The notes under the pieces are model-generated. The model searched no databases. It was not told where the DNA came from and saw only the letters and a list, made by a program, of their open reading frames with translations. This document shows, piece by piece, positions 32,601 to 41,136 of a stretch of DNA of 64,000 bases; the stretch's first letter is position 1, and every line of letters begins with the position of its first letter. The stretch is from Verrucomicrobiales bacterium (GTDB taxonomy: Bacteria > Verrucomicrobiota > Verrucomicrobiia > Limisphaerales > UBA11358), in assembly GCA_028712475.1 (NCBI GenBank), contig JAQTQB010000011.1:1-64000 (forward strand), in the 5' to 3' direction. The position numbers and the translations under genes were made by a program.

Positions 32601-35600
32601 ATGCCGACGAACCGCTGGACGCCCTGCCTTGCCCGCCTTTTGCTTGGCGTGTTCTTTTGTTCCATCGGATCAGCGATGGCCGCCACGGCAGATTCGTCCA
32701 GTTCGCCGTTCATCGTCAATTCCTGGAGCAACGAAGAAGGCCTGCCGCAAAGCTCCGTCATTTCCGTGATCCAAACCAGGGACGGCTATCTCTGGCTGGG
32801 CACGCTCAACGGGCTGGTGCGCTTCGACGGAAACCGGTTTGTCACGTTCGATGAATATAAAACGCCGGACCTCGGCAGCGACCGGATTGTTTACCTGTTC
32901 GAGGACAGCCACACGAATCTCTGGGTCGGGACGGACACGGCCGTTGTGGCGCTGGTGCATGATGGCGTGGTCAAAGATTTTACCGTCGGACGCGGCGGCC
33001 ACGAAGGACGGCTGGTTTCGGCCTGTGAAGATTCGAGCGGCGCGGTCTGGCTTTATTCGGCGGACGCGCACTTGGGCCGTTATCAAAACGGAAAAATGGA
33101 TGTCCTCGATTTTCACATAACCACCCCGGCGATTGCGCGGATGATAGCCGCCGAGAAAGCTGGTCCGCTCTGGATCGCTGAATTCGAGGCGGTCGAAACC
33201 AACTGGCTGTTTTCATTTCAACCGGCCAACTTTAATCCGCCGACCCTCGCGTTCGATCAAACCGTCGCAGCACGCCAGCCCGATTTTATTCTGGCCAGCC
33301 AGCGCGGTGGAATCTGGCGGCTTGTGGACGGACGCGTTCAAAAATGGATATGGAATTCAAACCAGCCCGAAAAAAATTTAGGGCCGTATCCGTGGCGCAA
33401 TGCACCCGTCACCTCGGCGTGCGAGGACCAGGACGGCAACCTGATTGTCGGCACGCTCGGCGCGGGCGTTTTCTGGTATCAATCGGATGGAAGCTGCCGG
33501 CAAATTTCCAAAGTGCAGGGATTGTCATCCGACCTTGTGCTTTCGCTGTGCATGGATGGCGGGGGAAACCTCTGGGTGGGAACCGATGGCGAGGGTTTGA
33601 ACCGCATCAAAAGAAAAGTTTTCAGCGTCCCGACGGAACTTCGCCCGTTGCCGGTGCAATCAATATCCGCAGACGAACGCGGCTGTTTGTGGACGGCCTT
33701 CAACGCCTCGGGCGTCTCTTTGTTGATCACCAATTCTGCGGAGAACTTCGGCGTCGGGCGCGGTTCCAGTGCCTGGACGGTGCTGGCTGACCAGCAGCAG
33801 CAAGTCTGGGTCGGCACCCGCGAAGAAGGATTATTCCAATTTCAAACAAACCAATTTAATCGTTTTGAACCGGCGCCTGGGGCGCAGACTCTTGGCCCGT
33901 GGATTTACGCGCTCTTTCGGGATCACAACGGCCAGCTCTGGGCCGGCACGCAAAAAGGCCTTGCGTGCCGGGACGGACGGGAGTGGAAATTGTTCACAAC
34001 CCGCGACGGTCTTTCCGAAAATAAAATCCGCGCCATCGCCGAAAACGCGGACGGAAATCTTTGGATCGGCACCGAGAAATCGGGCCTGAACTTTTTCAAG
34101 GACGGGAAGTTCACCGCCTATCAAAAATCGCCCGACGGATTGCCAGGCAATGATATTTCCTGCCTCTATCTGGACAAGGACGGTGTCCTGTGGGTCGGCA
34201 CAACCGGCCACGGCCTCGCCCGGTTTCACAACGGGAAATGGAAAAGCTATTCGAAGGAAGACGGCCTCGTCAGCAACAGCATCGGTTACATCATCGAAGA
34301 CGGGGAGGGTTATTTATGGCTCGGCTCCAACGCCGGCTTGATGCGGATTCAAAAAAAATCGCTGAACGATTTTGCCGGTGGCGCGACAAACATCATTTCC
34401 TGCCGCACCTACGGCAAGGCCGACGGCCTGCCGACGCGCGAATGTTCCATCGGCTCGCAACCTGCCGCGTGCCGCACGGGCGACGGGCGGTTGTGGTTCC
34501 CCACCACCAAAGGCCTGGTGTCCGTAAATCCCGTTGAACTAAAACCCAACCTCCAGCCACCGACGGTCTTGATCGAATCTGTTTTGGTCGAAGGCCGCGA
34601 ACAAAAGACCGACCTGCTCAACTCGGCGTGGCGGCAATCGGTCGTCGTCCCGCCCGGCGGCGAGCAATTGGACATCCATTACACCGGCCTTAATTTTTCC
34701 GCGCCGGACAAAGTGCGTTTCAAATACCGGCTCGACGGCCACGAAGCCGCATGGACTGACGCCGGCGACGGGCGCGTCGCGCGTTACCCGAAACTGCCAC
34801 CGGGTCAATATAGTTTCCACGTCATCGCCAGCAACGAAGATGGCGAGGCCAGCAAAACCGGCGGCGTTCTAGACATCACCGTGCTGCCACAATTCTGGCA
34901 GACCTGGTGGTTCCGCACCGTGGTCATTCTGTGTCTTGTTGGAATCGTCGTGACGGTAGTGCGTTATATTTCCACGCAAAAGTTAAGGCGCGAACTGCAA
35001 TTGCACAGGCAGCAGGAAGCGCTGGAAAAAGAACGCGCCCGCATCGCCCGCGATCTGCATGATCAGCTTGGCGCGAACCTGACGCAGGTCGCCCTGCTCG
35101 GCGAAATGGCGGAGGCCGACAAGCATCTGCCCGACGAAATCGAATCGCACGCGCAGCAGATTTCCAAGACCGCCCGCATCAGCACCCACGCGCTTGATGA
35201 AATCGTCTGGGCGGTCAACCCCTCCAACGACACGCTGGAAGGCCTCGCCAATTACGCCTGCAAATATGCGCAGGAATATCTCGCGCTCGCCGGACTGCGT
35301 TATCGCGCCGATGTGCCGGCACATCTGCCCGCCACCGCAATTCCGCCGGATGTCCGCCACAATGTTTTTCTCGCCTTCAAGGAATCCGTCAACAACGTGG
35401 TCAAACACGCGCAGGCGTCCGAAGCATGGATCCGGTTGCGCCTGGCTCCGGATAATTTCACTCTGGAAATCGAAGACAACGGTCGCGGTCCGGGCGGCAT
35501 GGACGCGAAAGCCGCGCAGATGCGGAACGGCCTTCGCAACATGCGCAAACGCATGGAAGATATTGGCGGCGAATTTTCGATTTCCGCCGGCACGAACGGC

Positions 35601-35642
35601 GGCACAATTGTGCGCCTGACTGCGCCGGTCAAAAATGAATGA
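32601..35642 (+). CDS. Propeller-type sensor histidine kinase
   Basis: 1013 residues. Signal peptide, then a periplasmic two-bladed-set sensor made of repeated 'regulator propeller' motifs (SWSNEEGLPQSSVISVIQTR, DGYLWLGTLNGLVRFDG, later DGNLWIGTEKSGL, DGVLWVGTTGHGL) to about residue 640. A Y_Y_Y domain follows (FKYRLDGHEAAWTDAGDGRV), then one membrane helix (WFRTVVILCLVGIVVTVVRY). The cytoplasmic part is HisKA_3 (ARIARDLHDQLGANLTQVAL, His phosphorylation site) and HATPase_c (ESVNNVVKHA, DNGRGPGG). There is no receiver or AraC domain, unlike the long hybrid BT-type sensors. Partner regulator lies 85 bases downstream. Confidence 0.93.
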   Translation: MPTNRWTPCLARLLLGVFFCSIGSAMAATADSSSSPFIVNSWSNEEGLPQSSVISVIQTRDGYLWLGTLNGLVRFDGNRFVTFDEYKTPDLGSDRIVYLFEDSHTNLWVGTDTAVVALVHDGVVKDFTVGRGGHEGRLVSACEDSSGAVWLYSADAHLGRYQNGKMDVLDFHITTPAIARMIAAEKAGPLWIAEFEAVETNWLFSFQPANFNPPTLAFDQTVAARQPDFILASQRGGIWRLVDGRVQKWIWNSNQPEKNLGPYPWRNAPVTSACEDQDGNLIVGTLGAGVFWYQSDGSCRQISKVQGLSSDLVLSLCMDGGGNLWVGTDGEGLNRIKRKVFSVPTELRPLPVQSISADERGCLWTAFNASGVSLLITNSAENFGVGRGSSAWTVLADQQQQVWVGTREEGLFQFQTNQFNRFEPAPGAQTLGPWIYALFRDHNGQLWAGTQKGLACRDGREWKLFTTRDGLSENKIRAIAENADGNLWIGTEKSGLNFFKDGKFTAYQKSPDGLPGNDISCLYLDKDGVLWVGTTGHGLARFHNGKWKSYSKEDGLVSNSIGYIIEDGEGYLWLGSNAGLMRIQKKSLNDFAGGATNIISCRTYGKADGLPTRECSIGSQPAACRTGDGRLWFPTTKGLVSVNPVELKPNLQPPTVLIESVLVEGREQKTDLLNSAWRQSVVVPPGGEQLDIHYTGLNFSAPDKVRFKYRLDGHEAAWTDAGDGRVARYPKLPPGQYSFHVIASNEDGEASKTGGVLDITVLPQFWQTWWFRTVVILCLVGIVVTVVRYISTQKLRRELQLHRQQEALEKERARIARDLHDQLGANLTQVALLGEMAEADKHLPDEIESHAQQISKTARISTHALDEIVWAVNPSNDTLEGLANYACKYAQEYLALAGLRYRADVPAHLPATAIPPDVRHNVFLAFKESVNNVVKHAQASEAWIRLRLAPDNFTLEIEDNGRGPGGMDAKAAQMRNGLRNMRKRMEDIGGEFSISAGTNGGTIVRLTAPVKNE

Positions 35643-35649
35643 AGAAGCC

Positions 35650-35716
35650 AGAATGAAGAATGAAGAAAAAATTGCAGCGTCGCTCTTGTTTCATCATTCA
35701 TCATTCATCATTCTTC
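35650..35716. repeat. Heptamer inverted repeat between kinase and regulator
   Basis: Left arm has GAATGAA units (35651-35667), right arm has TCATCAT units (35691-35713). They are roughly complementary, so the mRNA between the two cistrons can form a hairpin. Confidence 0.65.
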
Positions 35717-35727
35717 CTTGAACAAAG

Positions 35728-36354
35728 ATGCCCATCTCCGTATCCATCGTTGAAGACAATGACCAGTTGCGCACGACGCTCGCCCGCGTGCTGAACCGCG
35801 CTGAAGGTTTCAGCTGCGTGAGCCAATACGCCAACGCCGAGGACGCCGTAAAGGATCTGCCGAACATCCGGCCCGATGTCGTGCTGATGGACATCAACCT
35901 GCCCGGCATGAACGGCGTTGAATGTGTCCGGCAATTGAAGCAGCTCCTCCCCCAAACGCAGGTGATGATGCTCACGGTTTACGAGGACACGGAAAACATC
36001 TTCAACGCGCTGTCGGCGGGCGCGAACGGCTACATGCTCAAGCGCACGCCCACCAAGGAATTGCTCGAGGCCATCACGGAAGTGCATCGCGGCGGCTCGC
36101 CCATGACCATGCACATCGCGCGCAAAGTCGTGCAATCCCTCCAGAAGACGGCGGCCACGGCGCAGCCCACGGAAAATCTTTCCGAACGCGAACAGCAGGT
36201 GCTCGACCATTTGAGCCACGGCCTGATGTATAAGGAAATCGCCGAGAAACTCGGCATCAGCTACGAGACCGTCCATACTTATATCCGCCGCATCTACGAA
36301 AAGCTGCAGGTGCGAACGCGGACGGAAGCGGTGGCAAAATTTTTGCGCCGGTAA
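35728..36354 (+). CDS. NarL/LuxR-family response regulator
   Basis: 208 residues. Receiver domain with acidic pocket (SIVEDND), phospho-acceptor Asp in VLMDINLPGMNG, Thr in MLTVYED and Lys in MLKRTPT; then a LuxR HTH (LSEREQQVLDHLSHGLMYKE and IAEKLGISYETVHTYIRRIY). It should be phosphorylated by the adjacent HisKA_3 kinase. The genes are in the same orientation and likely co-transcribed. The targets are unknown. Confidence 0.95.
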   Translation: MPISVSIVEDNDQLRTTLARVLNRAEGFSCVSQYANAEDAVKDLPNIRPDVVLMDINLPGMNGVECVRQLKQLLPQTQVMMLTVYEDTENIFNALSAGANGYMLKRTPTKELLEAITEVHRGGSPMTMHIARKVVQSLQKTAATAQPTENLSEREQQVLDHLSHGLMYKEIAEKLGISYETVHTYIRRIYEKLQVRTRTEAVAKFLRR

Positions 36355-36549
36355 AATAAAGGTTTACGGACGGTTTCTTCGATTTTGCCATTGTAACCAT
36401 TACTGGTGACTCGCCGTGAAAACGAAGCCTGCTATTCTTTTCTTGTCGTTGATGCAGAAATGCAGTTTTCCGTGTGTGTGTTGTAAGGTGTATGTCTGCG
36501 GCACCGCATCTGACAAAAGTAATTTAGCCAAGCGTATAGTTCTCATTGG

Positions 36550-36583
36550 GAGGCCGGAGTAGTGTCCGGCCTCTCTTTTTTTT
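36550..36583 (+). terminator. Intrinsic terminator after the response regulator
   Basis: GAGGCCGGA-gtagtg-TCCGGCCTC followed by TCTTTTTTTT. It is about 195 bases past the regulator stop codon; the stretch 36355-36549 shows no protein gene and could be a long 3' UTR or a small RNA ending here. Confidence 0.9.
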
Positions 36584-36639
36584 CTTCAAACAAGACCGGC
36601 CTGGGTTTCGGCGGCAAAAATCCCGGCATTTCGAGATGT

Positions 36640-36894
36640 TTATTTATCCGCCGATTTGATGTGGGTGACTTTTATTTCCGAAACTGCGTGGTCGGCCCAA
36701 AACGTGATGGCGTAACGGCCAACCACTTTCACCTGAACCGTTCGACGGGCATTGTCCACTTCCGTAAAATCTCCGGCGGAGTTTGGGTTGTCGGCCAGGG
36801 AGCGGATAAATTTCATCACGGCTTCACGTTGCACTCCTGAACGCGGCGCGGCAGCGAGTGCCTGTTCGTTGATGAAGACCGCGTAAGCCCGCAT
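36640..36894 (-). CDS. RelE/ParE-family toxin
   Basis: 84 residues with the family pattern: N-terminal strand and helix, central EVDNARRTVQVKVVGRYAIT FWAD (split as two strands) and C-terminal HAVSEIKVTHIKSADK. ParE/RelE proteins poison gyrase or cleave mRNA; which applies here is not clear. It begins three bases after the antitoxin stop codon. Confidence 0.78.
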   Translation of the reverse strand: MRAYAVFINEQALAAAPRSGVQREAVMKFIRSLADNPNSAGDFTEVDNARRTVQVKVVGRYAITFWADHAVSEIKVTHIKSADK

Positions 36895-36897
36895 GAC

Positions 36898-37089
36898 TCA
36901 ATTTAGGCGGCGTTCGAATTCGTCCGGCGTCAGCCAGTGGGATTTGTCCGCGTCGTTGAGCCGGTCGGTGACTTCGCGGTGGTAGCCGGCATCGTGCGCG
37001 TAACGCAACTGAAGGGTGTAGGAAATGAGTTCGACCTGCTGACGTTCATCCAGCAAAGCCACTTCGCGTTTGATCTGCTCGAAACTCAT
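36898..37089 (-). CDS. Putative antitoxin of the RelE/ParE toxin
   Basis: 63 residues, acidic and helical: MSFEQIKREVALLDERQQVE followed by LTPDEFERRLN at the C-terminus, typical of the short 'addiction module component' antitoxins that lack a clear HTH. Directly upstream of the toxin, same strand. Confidence 0.7.
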   Translation of the reverse strand: MSFEQIKREVALLDERQQVELISYTLQLRYAHDAGYHREVTDRLNDADKSHWLTPDEFERRLN

Positions 37090-37131
37090 AAACGTATTTT
37101 AGCCCGCCAACGGTTTTATGCAAGGCAAGGC

Positions 37132-38301
37132 TTAACGCATGATCCACCCGCCGCCGACGACCAGATCATCCTGATAAAATACCGCCGCCTGGCCGGGCGT
37201 GATGGCGCGTTGCGGCGTGTGCAGTTTCACTTTCACCTTCCCATTTTCCAACGGCGTCACGGTCGCCGCCACGCCAGGATGGTTGTAACGGATTTTTGCC
37301 GTCACTTCGATCGGATCCAATAGCTTCTCGAACGGATGCCAGTTGCAGCGGTCGGCGATGAATTCATCGCGGTCGAGCGCCGCGTCGTCGCCGACGATGA
37401 CGCGATTGTTTTCCACGTCCAGCTCGACAACGTAAACCGGCTTGGGTGTCGTGATGCCGAGACCTTTCCGCTGGCCGATGGTGTAAAACTCGATGCCGTC
37501 GTGGTGGCCGAGGACGTGCCCATGCAGATCCACGATCTCGCCGCGATGCTTCTGTGCGAGGTTCGCTTCCTGGAGAAATTTCCCGTAATCCTTGTCCGGC
37601 ACGAAACAGATTTCCATGCTCTCCTCCTTGTCGGCGGTCTTGAGATTGCAATGGCGCGCCACTTCGCGCGTGTCGCTCTTGGTCTTTTCGCCGAGCGGAA
37701 ACAGGATGCGCGCAAGCTGGTCCTGCCGCAGCGAGAACAGGAAATAACTTTGATCCTTGCGCGCATCGCGTCCGCGCTTGAGCAGGTAACGCCCCGTAGC
37801 AGCCGACGTGAGGAGGCTCTGACCTCCTGCGTCGTAATTAGAATGAGCCTCCTCACGTCGGCTGCTACCAAGTTCAGAGTTGTTCCCGGCGCGTTCCACG
37901 CGGGCAAAATGGCCGGTGGCGATATAGTCCGCACCAAGTTGATCCGCGCGGTCAATGAGCCGGCCGAATTTCAAGTTCTGGTTGCACATCACGCAGGGAT
38001 TCGGCGTGCGTCCGGCCTTGTATTCATCGGCGAAGTATTGGATGACGTGCTTCTGGAATTCCGCCGCCTCGTCAATCAGGTAATAGGGCACGCCGAGCTT
38101 GTCGCAGACGGATCGCGCGTCGGTGACGGCCTGCGGGCCGCAGCACTTGTCCTCTGCGCGGTTCACACAATCCTGTGGCCAGAGCTTGAGCGTGATGCCG
38201 ACGACGTCAAAGCCCTGCTCCAGCAAAAGCGCCGCCGTGGCGGAGGAATCAACTCCCCCGCTCATGCCGCAGACGACGCGCTGACGCTTTTGCGAATTCA
38301 C
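37132..38301 (-). CDS. mnmA: tRNA-specific 2-thiouridylase MnmA
   Basis: 389 residues. Adds sulfur to U34 of tRNA-Lys, -Glu and -Gln. PP-loop SGGVDSS near residue 14, catalytic cysteines in TPNPCVMCNQNLKF and SMEICFVPD, and the C-terminal domain GQAAVFYQDDLVVGGGWI are intact. Between VERAGNNSEL and GRYLLKRGRDA an extra 25-residue segment is encoded by a perfect palindromic repeat (37796-37868), not found in normal MnmA. It sits in a loop between conserved blocks, so the enzyme may remain active. The gene's 5' end is duplicated at 38831-38921. Confidence 0.93.
   Translation of the reverse strand: MNSQKRQRVVCGMSGGVDSSATAALLLEQGFDVVGITLKLWPQDCVNRAEDKCCGPQAVTDARSVCDKLGVPYYLIDEAAEFQKHVIQYFADEYKAGRTPNPCVMCNQNLKFGRLIDRADQLGADYIATGHFARVERAGNNSELGSSRREEAHSNYDAGGQSLLTSAATGRYLLKRGRDARKDQSYFLFSLRQDQLARILFPLGEKTKSDTREVARHCNLKTADKEESMEICFVPDKDYGKFLQEANLAQKHRGEIVDLHGHVLGHHDGIEFYTIGQRKGLGITTPKPVYVVELDVENNRVIVGDDAALDRDEFIADRCNWHPFEKLLDPIEVTAKIRYNHPGVAATVTPLENGKVKVKLHTPQRAITPGQAAVFYQDDLVVGGGWIMR
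37796..37868. repeat. Palindromic element inserted in frame in mnmA
   Basis: Arms 37796-37819 and 37845-37868 are 24-base perfect inverted repeats (GTAGCAGCCGACGTGAGGAG ...). The 73-base unit with flanks keeps the mnmA frame and encodes SSRREEAHSN...SLLTSAAT. A half-like copy (GTCGAGGTGACGAGGCTCTG) lies at about 43907. Confidence 0.9.
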
Positions 38302-38350
38302 AGTGGGACATTATACAAGGCGCGGGCGGCGTGTAAAATGGTTTGCGAGG
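38260..38350. repeat. mnmA 5' end and upstream, original copy
   Basis: 91 bases covering the first 14 codons of mnmA and its upstream region; about four differences from 38831-38921. The two copies bracket hicBA. Confidence 0.88.
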
Positions 38351-38391
38351 TCAAACTTGATTTACCGCTTCAATCGAAGTATTTTTCCGCC

Positions 38392-38607
38392 ATGCAATAC
38401 AATGTTGTCATGGTTGAATCCGAAGAAGGTTTTGCCGTTTCCTGCCCTGCGTTGCCCGGTTGTCACAGTCAGGGCGCGACGCATGACGAAGCGCTTACCA
38501 ACATCCGCGAAGCCATCCAACTCTGGCTCGAAGTCGCCGAGGAAGATGCGGGACGCGAGGCCGCAGCCGAAGGCGGACGTTTCATCCGCGAACTCGTCAC
38601 CGTTTGA
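38392..38607 (+). CDS. hicB: HicB-type antitoxin
   Basis: 71 residues with the partially degraded RNase H fold of HicB: YNVVMVESEEGFAVSCPALP, GCHSQGATHDEALTNIREAI. It lacks a C-terminal DNA-binding extension, so autoregulation may be by another route. Precedes hicA by three bases in a hicB-hicA order, as in many systems where the antitoxin comes first. Confidence 0.9.
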   Translation: MQYNVVMVESEEGFAVSCPALPGCHSQGATHDEALTNIREAIQLWLEVAEEDAGREAAAEGGRFIRELVTV

Positions 38608-38610
38608 GTT

Positions 38611-38823
38611 GTGCCAAAAATTCCGGGCATCAGCCAGCGCGACGCCGTCCGCATTTTTGAAAAGCTCGGCTACCACATCGCCCGGCAAAGCGGACACATC
38701 GTGATGACCAACGGCAAACAACGGCTCATCATTCCGCGCCACAATCCCATCAACGCAATCACCATGGGTTCAATTGCCAAAAGCGCCGGACTCGCGCCGG
38801 ATGAATTTCGTAAGCTGCTCTGA
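38611..38823 (+). CDS. hicA: HicA-type mRNA interferase toxin
   Basis: 70 residues, double-stranded-RNA-binding-like fold: ISQRDAVRIFEKLGYHIARQ, then the catalytic His in SGHIVMTNGKQRLIIPRHNP and a C-terminal helix. HicA cleaves mRNA and tmRNA. It starts with GTG at 38611. Confidence 0.9.
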   Translation: MPKIPGISQRDAVRIFEKLGYHIARQSGHIVMTNGKQRLIIPRHNPINAITMGSIAKSAGLAPDEFRKLL

Positions 38824-38830
38824 TTAACTT

Positions 38831-38921
38831 GCTCATGCCGCAGACCACGCGCTGACGCTTTTGCGAATTCACAAAAGGACATTATACAAGGCGCGGGCGG
38901 CGTGTAAAATGGTTTGCGAGG
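38831..38921. repeat. Duplicated mnmA 5' end downstream of hicA
   Basis: Same orientation as 38260-38350. It still encodes MNSQKRQRVVCGMS on the reverse strand. One of the differences is a silent codon change (GTC to GTG), as expected if this end once belonged to a working mnmA. Confidence 0.88.
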
Positions 38922-38938
38922 CACGTTGAAGGGAAATG

Positions 38939-39352
38939 TTACTGCGCTTTTTCGACAACCAACATTTCAATCGGCATATTTGTTGGCACAAGTTCCAAAC
39001 CGAATTGATCGAGCAACGCTCGCTTCAAGTCGTCGGGATTTGGTTGCTTTCGATCAGGCTCGTTCCATTTAAGAGCATAATCGTAAGCCTCCGTCAAACC
39101 TGTTTGATCAACGACAGGCAATTGAAATTCATGCTCTAAAACTCCAATCAATGTGCTCGTCGGCTGCTCAAAACACGCAAGATTTCCCGGTTCATCTGTC
39201 ATGGCGTGACCCTTGGGCATCGCATGACTGATTTTGAAACCTCGCACGCCAGTGTTGCTTGGCTTCAGGATAAAAACGTCGGTGGCGCGCATTTCTATGC
39301 GGCCTCTGACGCCAAATTTTTTGCAATTTCGTTCTGCAAGGCAGCCGTCCAA
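38939..39352 (-). pseudogene. TIGR03435-like C-terminal part of the sigma-factor gene, out of frame
   Basis: Encodes [20 protein letters not shown] ... VVDQTGLTEAYDYALKW ... LLDQFGLELVPTNMPIEMLVVEKAQ, the conserved end of TIGR03435-type domains common in Verrucomicrobia and Acidobacteria. The preceding part of the domain is the C-terminus of the sigma-factor frame (39295-40452), and the two frames meet at an A6 run (reverse complement of 39317-39322). One extra A, or a -1 ribosomal slip there, would join them into one protein of about 504 residues. Shown here as the 3' frame from its first ATG; the real joint is near 39322. Confidence 0.75.
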
Positions 39353-40452
39353 TTTTCATTCTGCGGTGTGGCTTTATGCGGTTCTTGGGCGGGAACAAGC
39401 TTGGCAAAGAAATCATATTTATCGGAAGGCAAATCCGTAATGACCACTGTGCGAAGCTTGTCTTTTTGGTAGGCGATTTGGATAATTTCTTTGAGTGGCT
39501 GACAAATTCCCATTGCTCCTCGGCTACCGTCAGAACACCACTGACCGTCTTCGGCGAATTTTGTAGGCACAATTTTTACCATTGGTGGCATTTTGTAAAA
39601 AGTCCCGAAATTTGCCGTCGGGACTTCCCACGGATATTTTTTATGTTCTTGAATTTCTTTCACCGTCACTGTTGTCGTTCCCGCCGCGAGTAATACGACT
39701 ACGCCCGCAACGATTGCCGTTTTTGCTTTTGACCATGCCATAATTTTCAATGCTCCTTTGATGAGGGTTAAGGTTGAAACGCTGGCCGCCGCGCCTTTGG
39801 CAATCGCCACGGCAGTCACAGATTTTGCCAGTGCCACGGGCGCGGCTTGAACGGAATTAATTAAAATCGTCCCGGCAATGATGGCTGTGGTCGAACTCAC
39901 GCCGCGTTTCGTGAAAAATTTCCGCAACTTTTCCAGCGCACGGTTCACGCGCATCTTGGCCGCGTCCTCGCTCGCGCCCAGCGCCACACCGACTTCCGCG
40001 AAATTCCGGCCTTCAAAAAATCGCAGCACCAGCGCGTCGTGATCTTTCTGGCCGAGTTGTTCCATCGCACCGTCCAGCAATGGAGCGATTTGATTCCAAG
40101 TTTCTTCGTGCATGGGTTCGGCTTCGTTCAAGATGGATTGCATGTGCGCCTCCTGTTCGCGGCGTTGCCGCCGCCGTTGAATGGTCAGCGCATTGGCGCT
40201 CGCGTAACGCGCCGTGCGGCAAAGCCAGCCGGGCAGAATGGTCTGGTAGCCGAGCGCGTCCGCCTTGCGCGTGAGAATGATGAACACCGCCTGCGTGATC
40301 TCCTCCGCCAGATGCGGGTCGCGCACCTGCCGCAGCGCCACGGAATAAACGAGGTTGACGTGGCGCGCGACGAGCGCGGCGAACGCCTCCTCGGAATTGT
40401 GCCGGGCGTATTCCCGCAGCAGGTTCAGGTCATCATTCAGCATTTCACCCAT
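39295..40452 (-). CDS. ECF-type sigma factor with membrane anchor and TIGR03435-like start
   Basis: 385 residues before the stop codon. Sigma region 2 ([31 protein letters not shown] in two pieces) and region 4 ([39 protein letters not shown]) are complete. A membrane segment follows near 235 ([20 protein letters not shown]), then the first half of a TIGR03435-like domain ([20 protein letters not shown]). The frame ends early in a slippery A AAA AAT sequence; the rest of the domain continues in the -1 frame (38939-39322). Membrane-tethered sigma factors of this kind may respond to an extracytoplasmic signal. Confidence 0.85.
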   Translation of the reverse strand: MGEMLNDDLNLLREYARHNSEEAFAALVARHVNLVYSVALRQVRDPHLAEEITQAVFIILTRKADALGYQTILPGWLCRTARYASANALTIQRRRQRREQEAHMQSILNEAEPMHEETWNQIAPLLDGAMEQLGQKDHDALVLRFFEGRNFAEVGVALGASEDAAKMRVNRALEKLRKFFTKRGVSSTTAIIAGTILINSVQAAPVALAKSVTAVAIAKGAAASVSTLTLIKGALKIMAWSKAKTAIVAGVVVLLAAGTTTVTVKEIQEHKKYPWEVPTANFGTFYKMPPMVKIVPTKFAEDGQWCSDGSRGAMGICQPLKEIIQIAYQKDKLRTVVITDLPSDKYDFFAKLVPAQEPHKATPQNENWTAALQNEIAKNLASEAA

Positions 40453-40549
40453 ACATTTACGCTGGCGGGGGAAAGTAACAGATTATTTTTGGAGCGGGCA
40501 ATTTTATCGGGCCAGTTTTCAATTGACTTGCCTGGTGGGGAGGTTCTAA

Positions 40550-41095
40550 ATGCGCTGCATGAAGAAGGCGTTTTTATCAGGAGGCTTCGGTCTGCTCACC
40601 GGCTTGTTTCTTTCGTTAACTCCCCGAGCCCAGGCGGACGCGAACATTTACTGGGACTTTGATAACGGGTTTTATCCAAGCACAGTTCAGATCAGCCCAG
40701 GCGAAACAGTGACCTGGTGGAATGTTGATCCGTATGGCTTTGATGTCCAGATTACTTTTGACAACTCGTTTTCGTTTTCTCTGCCGAATTTAACCGGTCA
40801 GGGTGTCACCTTTCCCGACGCTGGAACTTATGGATTCCACAGTGATTTTGGCGATAACGGTTCTGTGACTGTAAGTATTCCACCTATCACTCTCGGATCA
40901 CCTCGCAACGAGAGCGGCCAATTCCTGTTCGATGCCACGGGGTTGACCGTGGGGAAAACCAACCTCTTGCAGGCGTCCACCAATCTGACCAGTTGGGTGG
41001 CGATCAAAACCAATGTCGCCGACAGCGCTTCAATGACGTTCACCAACGCGACCGCGCTTTCTCGCCGCTTCTTCCGGCTGGTCGAACTGCCTTGA
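40550..41095 (+). CDS. Exported cupredoxin-like protein without copper ligands
   Basis: 181 residues with a signal peptide (AFLSGGFGLLTGLFLSLTPRAQA). Residues 32-110 have the plastocyanin-type pattern (FYPSTVQISPGETVTWWNVD ... GTYGFHSDFGDNGSVTVS), but the copper-binding Cys and Met are missing and the first His is replaced, so no type 1 copper site is expected. The C-terminal 70 residues (FDATGLTVGKTNLLQASTNL ... FFRLVELP) are the common verrucomicrobial sorting-like domain. The ATG at 40550 has GGAGG six bases upstream. Confidence 0.75.
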   Translation: MRCMKKAFLSGGFGLLTGLFLSLTPRAQADANIYWDFDNGFYPSTVQISPGETVTWWNVDPYGFDVQITFDNSFSFSLPNLTGQGVTFPDAGTYGFHSDFGDNGSVTVSIPPITLGSPRNESGQFLFDATGLTVGKTNLLQASTNLTSWVAIKTNVADSASMTFTNATALSRRFFRLVELP

Positions 41096-41136
41096 GGACT
41101 TGGCTTGCGCGGCCATCTGCATCTGCAATCTGGACA

